From positions 1,830,321-1,894,320 of the forward strand of contig CP031964.1 of the NCBI GenBank assembly GCA_003443635.1: a stretch of DNA of 64,000 nt, given 5' to 3'. Below the pieces are notes generated by a model that worked only from the letters and a program-made list of their open reading frames with translations, did not search any database and was not told the origin of the DNA. Within the stretch, counting starts at the first letter, position 1, and each line of letters starts with the position of its first letter. The stretch is from Flavobacteriaceae bacterium. GTDB lineage: Bacteria > Bacteroidota > Bacteroidia > Flavobacteriales > Flavobacteriaceae. Below are positions 28,187 to 37,436 of the stretch, one piece after another. The translations under genes were made by a program, and so were the position numbers.

Positions 28187-30592
28187 ATGATGAAAAAAAC
28201 AATTCTACATTTCGTTTTATTATTATTTATTACTAGTAGCTTTTCTCAAGGATTAAAAGGAAAAACATTAAAAAATTATAACGGTTATTTTAACTTCTTT
28301 TATGAAGAAGCTCAAGATAAAATCTATTTAGAAGTTAAGAATTTAAATGAAGAATTTCTTTATATAAGTTCATTATCTAGCGGTATTGGTTCTAACGATA
28401 TCGGATTAGATCGCGGACAATTAGGAGGAGAACGTTTAGTTAAATTTATAAAGGCAGGAAATAAATTATTGTTAATTCAGCCAAATCAAGATTATCGTGC
28501 GATAACAGATAATGTTCTCGAGCGCAAAAGTATAGAGCAAGCATTTGCAAAATCGGTACTTTTTGGATTTAAGATTGTAGAAACCAAAGATGGAACTCAT
28601 ATTATTGATTTTACACCATTTTTAATGCAAGATACACATAATGTGATTGGACGATTAAAATCAAATAGAGAAGGAACATATAAATTAGATCTAACTAAAA
28701 GTGCTTTAGCTTTAGAACGAACAAAAGCATTTCCTAAAAATGTAGAGTTTGAAGCGTTGTTAACTTTTAAAGGAGAACCAACAGGGCGTAATTTACGAAC
28801 AGTAACACCTACTGCATCTTTAGTAAGTGTTGTACAGCATCATTCGTTTATAGAGTTACCAGATAATAATTATAAACCAAGAGAATTTGATGTGCGTAGT
28901 GGTGCGATATCTATGTCTTATTTAGATTATGCAACTCCTGTACAAGAACAAATCAGAAAAAGATACATTACACGTCACCGTTTAGAAAAGAAAAACCCTA
29001 ATGCAAAAATTAGCGAAGCTGTAGAACCTATTATTTATTATTTAGACCCTGGTACACCAGAACCTGTACGTTCTGCATTACTTGAAGGTGCACGTTGGTG
29101 GAATGAAGCTTATGAAGCTATAGGGTACAAAGATGCTTTTCAAGTAAAGATGCTCCCACCAGATGCCGACCCTATGGATTGCAGATTTAATGTGATACAA
29201 TGGGTACACCGCTCGACTAGAGGATGGAGTTATGGTTCTAGTGTTTCAGATCCACGAACAGGTGAGATTATTAAAGGACATGTAAGCTTAGGGAGTTTGA
29301 GAATTCGTCAAGATTTTTTAATTGCACAAGCACTGTTAAACAAACCATTTGCTAAAGATGATGATAATTACAAACCAATGTTAGATATGGCTGTGGCAAG
29401 AATTCGCCAATTAAGCGCACATGAGGTGGGGCATACTATTGGTTTTGCTCATAATTTTGCTGCAAGTACTAATAATCGTGCTTCGGTAATGGATTATCCA
29501 CATCCAACGATAACACTAAAAAATGGAAAGGTAGATTTAAGTAATGCTTACGATACAGGTATTGGCGATTGGGATAAGGTAACTGTAGCTTATAGTTATT
29601 CTGAGTTTGATAAAAGTGCAAATGAAAAAGAAGAATTAAATAAAATATTAAACAAAGCCAAAAAAGATGGACTACGTTTTATTACTGATAGTGATGCAAG
29701 ACCGCAAGGAGGAGCGCACGCTTTAGCTCACCTGTGGGATAATGGAAATAGTGCATCAGAAGAATTAGAAAATGTATTAAAAGTAAGAGCTAAAGCAATC
29801 GATAATTTTTCTGTAGATAATATTCGATCTTTTGAACCATACTCAATATTAGAAGACGTATTTGTGCCTTTGTATTTCTTTCATCGTTATCAAGTTGAGG
29901 CAGCAGCAAAAGTGGTTGGTGGTTTAGATTATAACTATGCTGTAAAAGATGATGGACAATTAACTACTGAAGCTGTAGATGTAAAAATACAGCGAGAAAC
30001 TTTAAATGCAATTATGACTGCTTTAAATGCTAAAACCTTAGCTATTCCAAAAGATAAATTAAATTTATTCCCTCCAAGAGCTTTTGGTTATGGACGTACA
30101 AGAGAATCTTTTGTAGGTAAGACTGGTGTTGCTTTTGATGCTTTAAGTGCAGCTTCTACAGCAAGCGATATGTCTTTACGTTTATTATTACATACAGAAC
30201 GCGCAAATCGTTTGGTGCAACAAAAGAGTTTAGATAAATCTCAATTAGGTTTAGCAGATATATTGGATGCATTAATTAATAACTCATTTCGTGCTAAACA
30301 TAACGATGCTTATTTAAGTGAAGTGCAGCAAAACATAAATGTAAATGTGTTAAAATATGTAATGAATTTAGCTGTGAACTCTAATGCTTATTTTCAGGTA
30401 AATGCAATAGCTAATAAAACAATTAATGATCTAGCGAAAGGCTTCGATAAAAATTCAGCTTACGATTTACAGTATTTAACTTTAATAAAAGAATTTAGAA
30501 CAAAACCAGAAAAATTCACAATAAAAGCATCACCAAGACTTCCTGATGGTTCTCCAATAGGAACTGATGTGTGTTATTATGCTGAAAATTAA
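28187..30592 (+). CDS. Exported zinc-dependent metalloprotease (DUF4953/DUF5117 type)
   Basis: An 801-residue protein with a signal peptide (1-20). The zinc site HEVGHTIGFAH places the ligands at His412, His416 and His422, with Glu413 as the general base. This is the extended metzincin-like signature. The N-terminal 200 residues match the DUF5117/5118-type region of these Bacteroidota proteases, and the C-terminal part is mostly helical. It probably acts in the periplasm or outside the cell on unknown proteins. The threonine aldolase gene follows within 10 bases, but a functional link is not obvious. Confidence 0.88.
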   Translation: MMKKTILHFVLLLFITSSFSQGLKGKTLKNYNGYFNFFYEEAQDKIYLEVKNLNEEFLYISSLSSGIGSNDIGLDRGQLGGERLVKFIKAGNKLLLIQPNQDYRAITDNVLERKSIEQAFAKSVLFGFKIVETKDGTHIIDFTPFLMQDTHNVIGRLKSNREGTYKLDLTKSALALERTKAFPKNVEFEALLTFKGEPTGRNLRTVTPTASLVSVVQHHSFIELPDNNYKPREFDVRSGAISMSYLDYATPVQEQIRKRYITRHRLEKKNPNAKISEAVEPIIYYLDPGTPEPVRSALLEGARWWNEAYEAIGYKDAFQVKMLPPDADPMDCRFNVIQWVHRSTRGWSYGSSVSDPRTGEIIKGHVSLGSLRIRQDFLIAQALLNKPFAKDDDNYKPMLDMAVARIRQLSAHEVGHTIGFAHNFAASTNNRASVMDYPHPTITLKNGKVDLSNAYDTGIGDWDKVTVAYSYSEFDKSANEKEELNKILNKAKKDGLRFITDSDARPQGGAHALAHLWDNGNSASEELENVLKVRAKAIDNFSVDNIRSFEPYSILEDVFVPLYFFHRYQVEAAAKVVGGLDYNYAVKDDGQLTTEAVDVKIQRETLNAIMTALNAKTLAIPKDKLNLFPPRAFGYGRTRESFVGKTGVAFDALSAASTASDMSLRLLLHTERANRLVQQKSLDKSQLGLADILDALINNSFRAKHNDAYLSEVQQNINVNVLKYVMNLAVNSNAYFQVNAIANKTINDLAKGFDKNSAYDLQYLTLIKEFRTKPEKFTIKASPRLPDGSPIGTDVCYYAEN

Positions 30593-30602
30593 AAATTAGA
30601 TT

Positions 30603-31628
30603 ATGATTATAGATTTAAGAAGCGATACGGTTACAAAACCAACTCAAGGAATGTTAGATGCAATGATGAGCGCTAGTGTTGGTGATGATGTATATAAAGA
30701 AGACCCAACGGTTAATGCTTTGGAAGAAAAAGTTGCAGAGATGTTCGGAAAACCTAAAGCTTTGTTTTTCCCTACAGGAACAATGGCAAATCAAGCAGCA
30801 ATTAATTTACATACGCGACCAGGAGAACAGGTAATTTGCGATAAATATGCCCATATATATAACTACGAAGGTGGAGGAGCTTCCTTTAATAGTGGGGTGT
30901 CTTGTAGATTGATAGATGGCGATCGTGGGATGTATACAGTAGAGCAAGCTGCTGCTGCAATTAACCCTCCTGATTTTTATCATAGCCCTCTCACAAGTCT
31001 AATAGAAATAGAGAACACAACTAATAAAGGAGGAGGAGCTTGCTGGGATTTTAATGAGATTAAAAAATTGCAAAAGCTAAGTAAAGACAATGGCTTAGGA
31101 TTTCATTTAGATGGTGCACGACTATGGAATGCATTAATAGCAACAGAAGAAACACCTAAACAATATGGTGAAGCATTTGATACTATTTCGGTATGTTTAA
31201 GTAAAGGTTTAGGGTGCCCAATTGGCTCTGTTTTAACTGGAGACGCTGAGTTTATGGATAATGCTATTCGTATCCGTAAAATATTGGGAGGTGGTATGCG
31301 GCAAGTAGGATATCTCGCAGCAGCAGGAATTTATGCTTTAGATCATCAATTTGAGCGTTTACAAGAAGACCATAATAAAGCGAAAGAATTAGAAAGTGTT
31401 CTAGGAACACTATCATTTATTAAAAAAGTTGAACCTGTAGAAACCAATATTATTATTTTTGAGTTGAATGATACTGTAGATGAAGTAAAATTCATGTCTG
31501 AACTCAAAACAAATAATATTCATATTATTGGAATGGGAGGTGGAAAATTACGTATGGTAACCCATCTGGATTATACAGATACAATGCATCAGTTTTTATT
31601 AGAGAAACTAAAAGGATTTCAATTCTAA
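30603..31628 (+). CDS. ltaE: Low-specificity L-threonine aldolase
   Basis: A 341-residue PLP enzyme that splits L-threonine or L-allo-threonine into glycine and acetaldehyde. The N-terminal pattern DLRSDTVTKPT and the active-site segment SKGLGCPIGS with Lys201 as the PLP-binding residue are diagnostic. GFHLDGARLWNA supplies the conserved Asp and Arg that contact the cofactor. Length and motifs are normal. It is cytoplasmic and co-directional with the metalloprotease before it, with a gap of 10 bases. Confidence 0.93.
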   Translation: MIIDLRSDTVTKPTQGMLDAMMSASVGDDVYKEDPTVNALEEKVAEMFGKPKALFFPTGTMANQAAINLHTRPGEQVICDKYAHIYNYEGGGASFNSGVSCRLIDGDRGMYTVEQAAAAINPPDFYHSPLTSLIEIENTTNKGGGACWDFNEIKKLQKLSKDNGLGFHLDGARLWNALIATEETPKQYGEAFDTISVCLSKGLGCPIGSVLTGDAEFMDNAIRIRKILGGGMRQVGYLAAAGIYALDHQFERLQEDHNKAKELESVLGTLSFIKKVEPVETNIIIFELNDTVDEVKFMSELKTNNIHIIGMGGGKLRMVTHLDYTDTMHQFLLEKLKGFQF

Positions 31629-31659
31629 ATGAATATGTGTAATTAAAATTTATAGATCT

Positions 31660-32157
31660 ATGAAAATTAAAAATGTAGTTTTATTAGTGCTTATGATTCC
31701 TATGTTTGTTATTGGACAAGATTCTAAACTTTCAATGTTTGATAATTTTATTGGGAAAACATGGAAAGCAGATGGAAACTGGGGTGATGGTAGTAAATTC
31801 AAACAAGAAATAACATTTAAATATGCTTTAGATCATAGAATTATTATCACCAATGCTAAAGGGTTTATAAATAAAGAACAAACCGAATTAGGGTTAAGAA
31901 ATCACGGAGTTAGACGATATGACAAAACATCAAACAATATAAAGTTCTGGGAGTTTGATGTTTTCGGAGGCTTAACAGAAGGTATTGTTTTTGCTGAAGG
32001 GAGAAATATTGTTTATCAGTATAGTTATGGTGATTCATTTGTTACCGATATGTGGGAATATGTTGATGATTCAACTTATAATTTTAAGATTGGTAATTAC
32101 AAAAACGGTGTTTGGAAACAAGTGTATTTAAGTACTCAATTTAAAGCTATAGAATAG
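31660..32157 (+). CDS. Small exported protein, DUF1579-like
   Basis: A 165-residue protein with a signal peptide (about 1-19). The rest is a beta-rich, lipocalin-like sequence with FDNFIGKTWKADG and repeated strand-turn units, which reminds me of DUF1579 or THAP4-like nitrobindin folds. The assignment is tentative. It follows the aldolase gene by 31 bases and ends before a strong terminator at 32221, so it is the last gene of that transcript. Confidence 0.65.
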   Translation: MKIKNVVLLVLMIPMFVIGQDSKLSMFDNFIGKTWKADGNWGDGSKFKQEITFKYALDHRIIITNAKGFINKEQTELGLRNHGVRRYDKTSNNIKFWEFDVFGGLTEGIVFAEGRNIVYQYSYGDSFVTDMWEYVDDSTYNFKIGNYKNGVWKQVYLSTQFKAIE

Positions 32158-32220
32158 GAATAGCATTAAATTAATCATTTTTTTACTGATAAATCATTAA
32201 ATAAAACAATGATTTCAATT

Positions 32221-32262
32221 AAAAAAGAAGCAATACCTTTTATGGCTATTGCTTCTTTTTTT
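32221..32262. terminator. Rho-independent terminator
   Basis: AAAAAAGAAGCAATA (32221-32235) pairs fully with TATTGCTTCTTTTTT (32247-32261) around an 11-base loop. It ends the transcript of 28187-32157. The remaining intergenic bases to 32427 hold no visible gene. Confidence 0.9.
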
Positions 32263-32427
32263 ATAATTATTTTGGAACTACAAACCTTTAAATATATACG
32301 TAGTCCCTACGTATTTTATAATTCAATTATAATCTCTAAATTTAAAAAGCAGTAAAATCCAAGTATTAATTCCATTTAAAACACTGTCAATCAAATTGCT
32401 TACCTTGCCTTTATTAAAACTATACCT

Positions 32428-33957
32428 ATGAAAACTAAATTATTTTTAATAGTACTCATTATATCAGGATTATACTTTACGAGTTGTACCGAAATACAAA
32501 ATTCTAATTTGTCTGCAAATATCTCTGTAGACGAATCTGTAAAAAAAACATTTAATACTGAAGGGCGTTTATTTTTATTTTTATCTCAAAATCCAAATGT
32601 AGAACCACGAACGCAAATATGGCCTAATCCAAGAAACAAGACTTATATTTTTGCAAAGAATATAAATAATTTCAATTCTAATACAGATTTAATAATATCT
32701 CATACTGAAGATTGGGAAAGTACTACAGAGTTTACATTAAGTACTCTTCCTAAAGGAGAATATTATGCACAAGCTTTATGGGATCAGGATACTAGTGAAT
32801 CTAGAACAGATGCCCCAGGAAACATTTACAGTGAAAAACAAAAAATAATAATTAATGAAGAAGCTATAAATTTTACTGTGTTGTTAGACAAAGTAATTCC
32901 GAAAAGAACAATTACTGAGCATAATTTAGCTAAAGTAATAAACTTAAAAAGTGAATTGCTTTCAGAGTTTTGGGGTAAAGCAATGCATTTAAAAGCATCA
33001 ATATTATTACCACATAATTACAATACTAATAAAGCTTATGCTATTCGTTATAATGTAGCAGGTTATGGTGGGAGGTATACACGAATTAATAGATTACTTA
33101 ATAATTCTGAATTTATGAAATGGTGGGATTCACCAGAATCGCCACAAATTATTACTGTATTTTTAGATGGAGAAGGCCCTTTTGGTGATTCTTATCAAAT
33201 GGATTCAGATAATAGTGGCCCTTATGGAGAATCTTTGGTGAAAGAATTAATTCCATATATTGAAAATACTTATAGAGGTACAGATGATATGAAAACTCGC
33301 TTTGTAGATGGTTGTTCAACAGGCGGATGGGTATCTTTAGGGTTACAATTGTACTACCCAGATACTTTTAATGGTGTGTTTTCGTATAGTCCAGATTCTA
33401 TTGAGTTTGAAAATTATCAATTGGTAAATATCTATGCAGATAAAAATGCATTTACTAATGAATTTAATTATGAGAGACCAGTTATGCGAAATACAATGGG
33501 CGAACCTGTTTTAGCATTAAGAGAGTTTATCCAATACGAAAATGTATTAGGAAACTCGAACACTTACCTTAATTCTGGCGGACAATTTAGTGCACATACA
33601 GCATTATACAGCCCAAAAGGAGATGATGGATTGCCTAAACCTTTATTTGATCCTAAAACAGGCGTTATTGATGCTGAAGTTGCAGAACATTGGAAGAAAT
33701 ATGATTTTAAACTTCACGCTAAAAATAACTGGACAACTTTAGGCCCAAAACTTCAAGGAAAAATTTATGTATGGATGGGTGATATGGATGATTTTTATTT
33801 AAACCCGGCAACCAGAGCGTTTGATGAATTTTTAAAAGGAACTCAAAACCCAAAATCAGACGCTATAATTGAATTTTCTGCTATGCAAGGCCATTGCTGG
33901 CAATTTTCTGACAGAGTAGTATTGGAACAAATACAAGAACGTATAGATAAATTATGA
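32428..33957 (+). CDS. Lipoprotein esterase of the esterase D / enterochelin esterase fold
   Basis: A 509-residue alpha/beta hydrolase. The signal peptide ends in a lipobox, FTSC-TEIQ, so it is anchored at the outer or inner membrane. Residues of about 45-160 form a beta-sandwich-like domain. The hydrolase domain follows, with the nucleophile elbow GCSTGG (Ser297) and a probable histidine in MQGHCWQF near the C-terminus. Family members act on acyl or siderophore esters or on acetylated sugars; the substrate here is unknown. It ends 84 bases before the gasdermin-like gene. Confidence 0.85.
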   Translation: MKTKLFLIVLIISGLYFTSCTEIQNSNLSANISVDESVKKTFNTEGRLFLFLSQNPNVEPRTQIWPNPRNKTYIFAKNINNFNSNTDLIISHTEDWESTTEFTLSTLPKGEYYAQALWDQDTSESRTDAPGNIYSEKQKIIINEEAINFTVLLDKVIPKRTITEHNLAKVINLKSELLSEFWGKAMHLKASILLPHNYNTNKAYAIRYNVAGYGGRYTRINRLLNNSEFMKWWDSPESPQIITVFLDGEGPFGDSYQMDSDNSGPYGESLVKELIPYIENTYRGTDDMKTRFVDGCSTGGWVSLGLQLYYPDTFNGVFSYSPDSIEFENYQLVNIYADKNAFTNEFNYERPVMRNTMGEPVLALREFIQYENVLGNSNTYLNSGGQFSAHTALYSPKGDDGLPKPLFDPKTGVIDAEVAEHWKKYDFKLHAKNNWTTLGPKLQGKIYVWMGDMDDFYLNPATRAFDEFLKGTQNPKSDAIIEFSAMQGHCWQFSDRVVLEQIQERIDKL

Positions 33958-34041
33958 ATTAATAAAAGTTTTGTGAAAGCTAATTGTGATTACTCATAAA
34001 ATAATAACTAAATTAGTATTTCATTAAAAAACGCTCCAAAA

Positions 34042-34743
34042 ATGAACCTTACAAAATCGCTCAGAAAGCAAGGCTATGATTTAATTGATGGCCCTATTAG
34101 AAACCACAATCTCTTACAACTTTGGTTAAAGAAGAGTTTTAATGATGTTCAATTATATTATTCACATATTGATCATGCTTTTACAAGTGATGTGAAATTT
34201 AATGAAATTGAAAACACAGCACTTAATGTAGATTCAACAACAAAGAATAAATATGGTTTTAATATTGGAATTACTTTAGTTGAAGAGATTTTAAAATCTC
34301 TAGGTATAGGAATGTTTGAGCTTTCGACAGAAGTTTCATCTGGAAAGATGATAACTATAAGTTATGATAACTCTATAACAAAAGAAGTTCCTATAGGAGA
34401 AGTGCAAAGTTACTTGTCTAACGCAGATTTTAAACACCCAAATAGACCTCTATTAAATAATGCTAATAGAGATAATATATTAATTATAACGGGTGTATTA
34501 TGTGCAAAAAACCTCGTAGTTGAAATTGAAACAGATTTTAATTTGAATTCTAATTTAATGACTAAGCTTGATACTATGGCAGGTGGAAAGATTGACTTCT
34601 CAATGGAGAATAAAAATATGATGAAAATGGTGTCTAGTAATAATAATTATTTTCCTATAGCTATAAAAGCAAATAGAATAGATTTTGATAAAGGGCACTT
34701 TAGTAACACAAACCTCGTAACAGATAATAGAAATTTCTTTTAA
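34042..34743 (+). CDS. Putative bacterial gasdermin (pore-forming cell-death effector)
   Basis: A 233-residue protein with no signal peptide. Its order of motifs matches bacterial gasdermins as I remember them. The N-terminus has L-x3-GY-x-L with a downstream LLQLWLKK (residues 5-31). A glycine-containing segment GFNIGITLVEEILKSLGIG (72-90) precedes a beta strand. Then come VPIGEVQSYLSNADF (116-130) and NILIITGVLCAKNLVVEIE (145-163), like the strand-hairpin VYVVTEVL region of animal gasdermins. GKIDFS (182-187) and FPIAIKANRIDFDKGHF (204-220) follow. About 13-17 residues remain as a tail, the size of the autoinhibitory peptide removed by a protease in known bacterial gasdermins. The N-terminal cysteine palmitoylated in studied members is absent. 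No protease gene of the usual types adjoins it. The family call rests on pattern memory, not a search. Confidence 0.65.
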   Translation: MNLTKSLRKQGYDLIDGPIRNHNLLQLWLKKSFNDVQLYYSHIDHAFTSDVKFNEIENTALNVDSTTKNKYGFNIGITLVEEILKSLGIGMFELSTEVSSGKMITISYDNSITKEVPIGEVQSYLSNADFKHPNRPLLNNANRDNILIITGVLCAKNLVVEIETDFNLNSNLMTKLDTMAGGKIDFSMENKNMMKMVSSNNNYFPIAIKANRIDFDKGHFSNTNLVTDNRNFF

Positions 34744-34786
34744 TTAAAGAAAGTCGATCATGTGTTAAATAAACTAAATCTAAGTG

Positions 34787-35110
34787 TTATTTAAATAAAT
34801 CCATACCTGGAATATTAGGCATACCATCTTTAGCAACTGCAGCTAATTCGGTTTCATTTACATTACTAGCTTTTTCAATAGCTTTATTAAGTGTAATAAC
34901 TAAATAGTCTTCGAGTTGTTCTTTATCTTGAAGAAGATCATCACTAATATCTATGTTTTTTATGACTCTGTTAGCTGTTAAAGTAATTCTTAACTGTCCA
35001 TCACTACTTTGTTCATCAACAAAAACAGTATCTAATCGTTTTTTAGTGGCTTCGACTTTGGCTTGGGTTTCTTGTAATTTACCCATCATTCCTTTTAAAT
35101 CTCCAAACAT
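34787..35110 (-). CDS. YbaB/EbfC family nucleoid-associated protein
   Basis: A 107-residue DNA-binding protein of the YbaB fold, which forms dimers and binds DNA with little sequence preference. The N-terminus [26 protein letters not shown] is the typical helical dimer arm, given here to position only about 26. The central beta region holds [24 protein letters not shown] family features. The length is normal. The gene is convergent with the gasdermin-like gene (43 bases between stops) and divergent from the oligopeptidase gene. Confidence 0.9.
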   Translation of the reverse strand: MFGDLKGMMGKLQETQAKVEATKKRLDTVFVDEQSSDGQLRITLTANRVIKNIDISDDLLQDKEQLEDYLVITLNKAIEKASNVNETELAAVAKDGMPNIPGMDLFK

Positions 35111-35269
35111 TGGTAAAACTTATATTTTAATTAAAATTTCTCAACAAAAATATAAAATTGCGTGTTTGATAAAACGTTTTTTAATGGAAAAATATATTTA
35201 TAAAGATTAATTTATAATACTGTGTTTTTCGGATATAAAAATTAATCTTTATAAGTCTATTTTTAATGC

Positions 35270-35277
35270 TATTTTTG
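35270..35277 (+). promoter_or_regulatory. Candidate -7 promoter box for the S9 peptidase gene
   Basis: TATTTTTG fits TAnnTTTG and lies 22 bases before the start at 35300. No clear -33 TTG is seen at the usual spacing. Confidence 0.4.
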
Positions 35278-35299
35278 CTATCCTTACATTTAAAGATTA

Positions 35300-37360
35300 A
35301 TGAGCAAACATCCTATTCCTCCAATAGCAAGAAAAATCCCTAAAGAACTTTCAATACACAGCGATACAAGAATAGACAACTATTTTTGGCTTAACGATAG
35401 AGAGAACCCTGAGGTAATTGATTATTTGAATAAGGAGAATGCGTATTTTGAGGAAATGACATCTCATACGAAAGATTTTCAGAATAATTTGTTTGAAGAA
35501 ATGAAATCTCGTATTAAAGAAGATGATGAAACAGTACCATACAAATACAATGGGTATTGGTATATAATGAAATTTGAAAAAGGAAAAAATTATCCAATTT
35601 ATATACGTAAAAAAGAAACATTAGAGGCAGAAGAAGAGTTATTGTTTGATTGTAACAAAATGGCCGAAGGCTTTGCGTATTTTAAATTAGGAGGAATTAG
35701 TATTAGTCCAGATAATAACTTAGTAACTTATGGTATAGACACGGTTAGTAGACGACAATATACACTTCACGTTAAAAATTTGGTTACGGGAGAAGTTTAT
35801 AGTGATACTATAAAAAACACTACAGGTTCTGCAACTTGGGCTAATGATAATAAAACAATTTTTTATACCCTAAAGAATGAACAAACACTTCGTTCTGAAA
35901 AAGTATTTAAACATAGAATAGGAGAAGACTCTGCTAATGATACTCTTATTTATACAGAGGAAGATGAAACTTTTGGAGTAACTGTTTATAAAACAAAATC
36001 TAAAAAATACCTTGTTATTACTAGTTATAGTACTTTAACGACTGAATCTCAAATTTTAGATGCTGATACACCTAACAATGCATTTAGAATTTTTCAACCT
36101 AGAATTAGAGGTTTAGAATATAGTATTAGTCATTATGAAGATTCATTTTTTATTGTTACGAATGCTGATAAAGCAACTAATTTTAAATTAATGAAAACTG
36201 ATGAGGTTGAAACCTCAAAAAGTAACTGGAAAGAAGTAATTGCACATAGAGACAATGTGCTTATAGAAGATGTTGATATATTTAAGGATTTTCTGGTAAT
36301 TAGTGAACGTAGCAATGGACTTAACAAAATTCGTATTAGACGTTGGGATACTTTAGAAGAGTATTTTTTACCATTTGATAATGAAACCTATACAGCATAT
36401 ACAACTACAAATGTTGATTTTAATACTACAATATTACGCTATAGTTATAATTCATTAACAACACCATCTTCAGTAATTGATTTTGATATGGTTACTAAAG
36501 AAAAAACCATTAAAAAAGAACAACAAGTTCTTGGTGGTAAATTTAATAAAGATAATTATGTGTCAGAACGTTTATGGGCAATTGCTGGAGATGGTACAAG
36601 AATACCAATGTCTTTAGTATACCATAAAAACACACAAAAATCTTCAAACACTCCATTATTACAATATGCTTACGGATCATATGGTTCTACCATAGATCCA
36701 TATTTTTCAACGATGAGGTTGAGCATGTTAGATCGTGGTTTTATTTATGTAATTGCTCATATTCGTGGAGGAGAATACTTGGGACGGCCTTGGTATGAAA
36801 ACGGTAAACTATTAAATAAACGTAATACGTTTACAGATTTTATAGATTGCTCTAAATTTTTGATTAATGAAGGTTATACATCTGCACAACATTTATATGC
36901 AATGGGAGGAAGTGCTGGTGGTTTACTTATGGGAGCAATAGCAAATTTAAATCCAGAATTATACAATGGTATAGTTGCACAAGTCCCTTTTGTAGATGTA
37001 ATTAGTACAATGTTAGATGACAGTATTCCATTAACGACTGGAGAATATGATGAGTGGGGTAACCCTAATGAAAAAGAATACTATGATTATATCAAAAGTT
37101 ATTCGCCCTATGATAATATTGAATCTAAACCTTATCCAAATTTATTAGTTACTACTGGGCTTCACGATTCGCAAGTACAATATTGGGAGCCAGCAAAGTG
37201 GGTAGCTAAATTGAGAGATTTGAAAACAGATTCTAATCTTTTACTATTACATACTAACATGGATACTGGTCACGGCGGTGCTTCAGGACGTTTTGAGCCA
37301 CTAAAAGAAGACGCAGAAGAATTTGCTTTCATATTCGATTTAGAAGGAATTAATGCCTGA
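35300..37360 (+). CDS. S9 family prolyl oligopeptidase (oligopeptidase B-like)
   Basis: A 686-residue serine peptidase. The triad is Ser538 (GGSAGGLL), Asp623 (GLHDSQVQYW) and His658 (TGHGGASGR). The N-terminal 400 residues form the propeller that limits access to short peptides. GHGG and the WEPAKW stretch are as in oligopeptidase B, which cuts after Lys and Arg; the PtrB name is likely but not certain. No signal peptide is seen, so it is cytoplasmic. It is not obviously co-transcribed with its neighbours. Its closeness to the gasdermin-like gene is noted but is probably incidental. Confidence 0.9.
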   Translation: MSKHPIPPIARKIPKELSIHSDTRIDNYFWLNDRENPEVIDYLNKENAYFEEMTSHTKDFQNNLFEEMKSRIKEDDETVPYKYNGYWYIMKFEKGKNYPIYIRKKETLEAEEELLFDCNKMAEGFAYFKLGGISISPDNNLVTYGIDTVSRRQYTLHVKNLVTGEVYSDTIKNTTGSATWANDNKTIFYTLKNEQTLRSEKVFKHRIGEDSANDTLIYTEEDETFGVTVYKTKSKKYLVITSYSTLTTESQILDADTPNNAFRIFQPRIRGLEYSISHYEDSFFIVTNADKATNFKLMKTDEVETSKSNWKEVIAHRDNVLIEDVDIFKDFLVISERSNGLNKIRIRRWDTLEEYFLPFDNETYTAYTTTNVDFNTTILRYSYNSLTTPSSVIDFDMVTKEKTIKKEQQVLGGKFNKDNYVSERLWAIAGDGTRIPMSLVYHKNTQKSSNTPLLQYAYGSYGSTIDPYFSTMRLSMLDRGFIYVIAHIRGGEYLGRPWYENGKLLNKRNTFTDFIDCSKFLINEGYTSAQHLYAMGGSAGGLLMGAIANLNPELYNGIVAQVPFVDVISTMLDDSIPLTTGEYDEWGNPNEKEYYDYIKSYSPYDNIESKPYPNLLVTTGLHDSQVQYWEPAKWVAKLRDLKTDSNLLLLHTNMDTGHGGASGRFEPLKEDAEEFAFIFDLEGINA

Positions 37361-37378
37361 GTTGATAAAAAAACTACT

Positions 37379-37386
37379 TATTTTTG
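37379..37386 (+). promoter_or_regulatory. Candidate -7 promoter box for the cysteine-synthase-like gene
   Basis: TATTTTTG fits TAnnTTTG, 50 bases before the start at 37437. The nearest upstream TTG is 14 bases away, which is shorter than the usual spacer. Confidence 0.35.
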
Positions 37387-37436
37387 CTCCGTTAAATTTA
37401 CATTTAATAAATTAGAAGTATAATAGGAAACTATTT

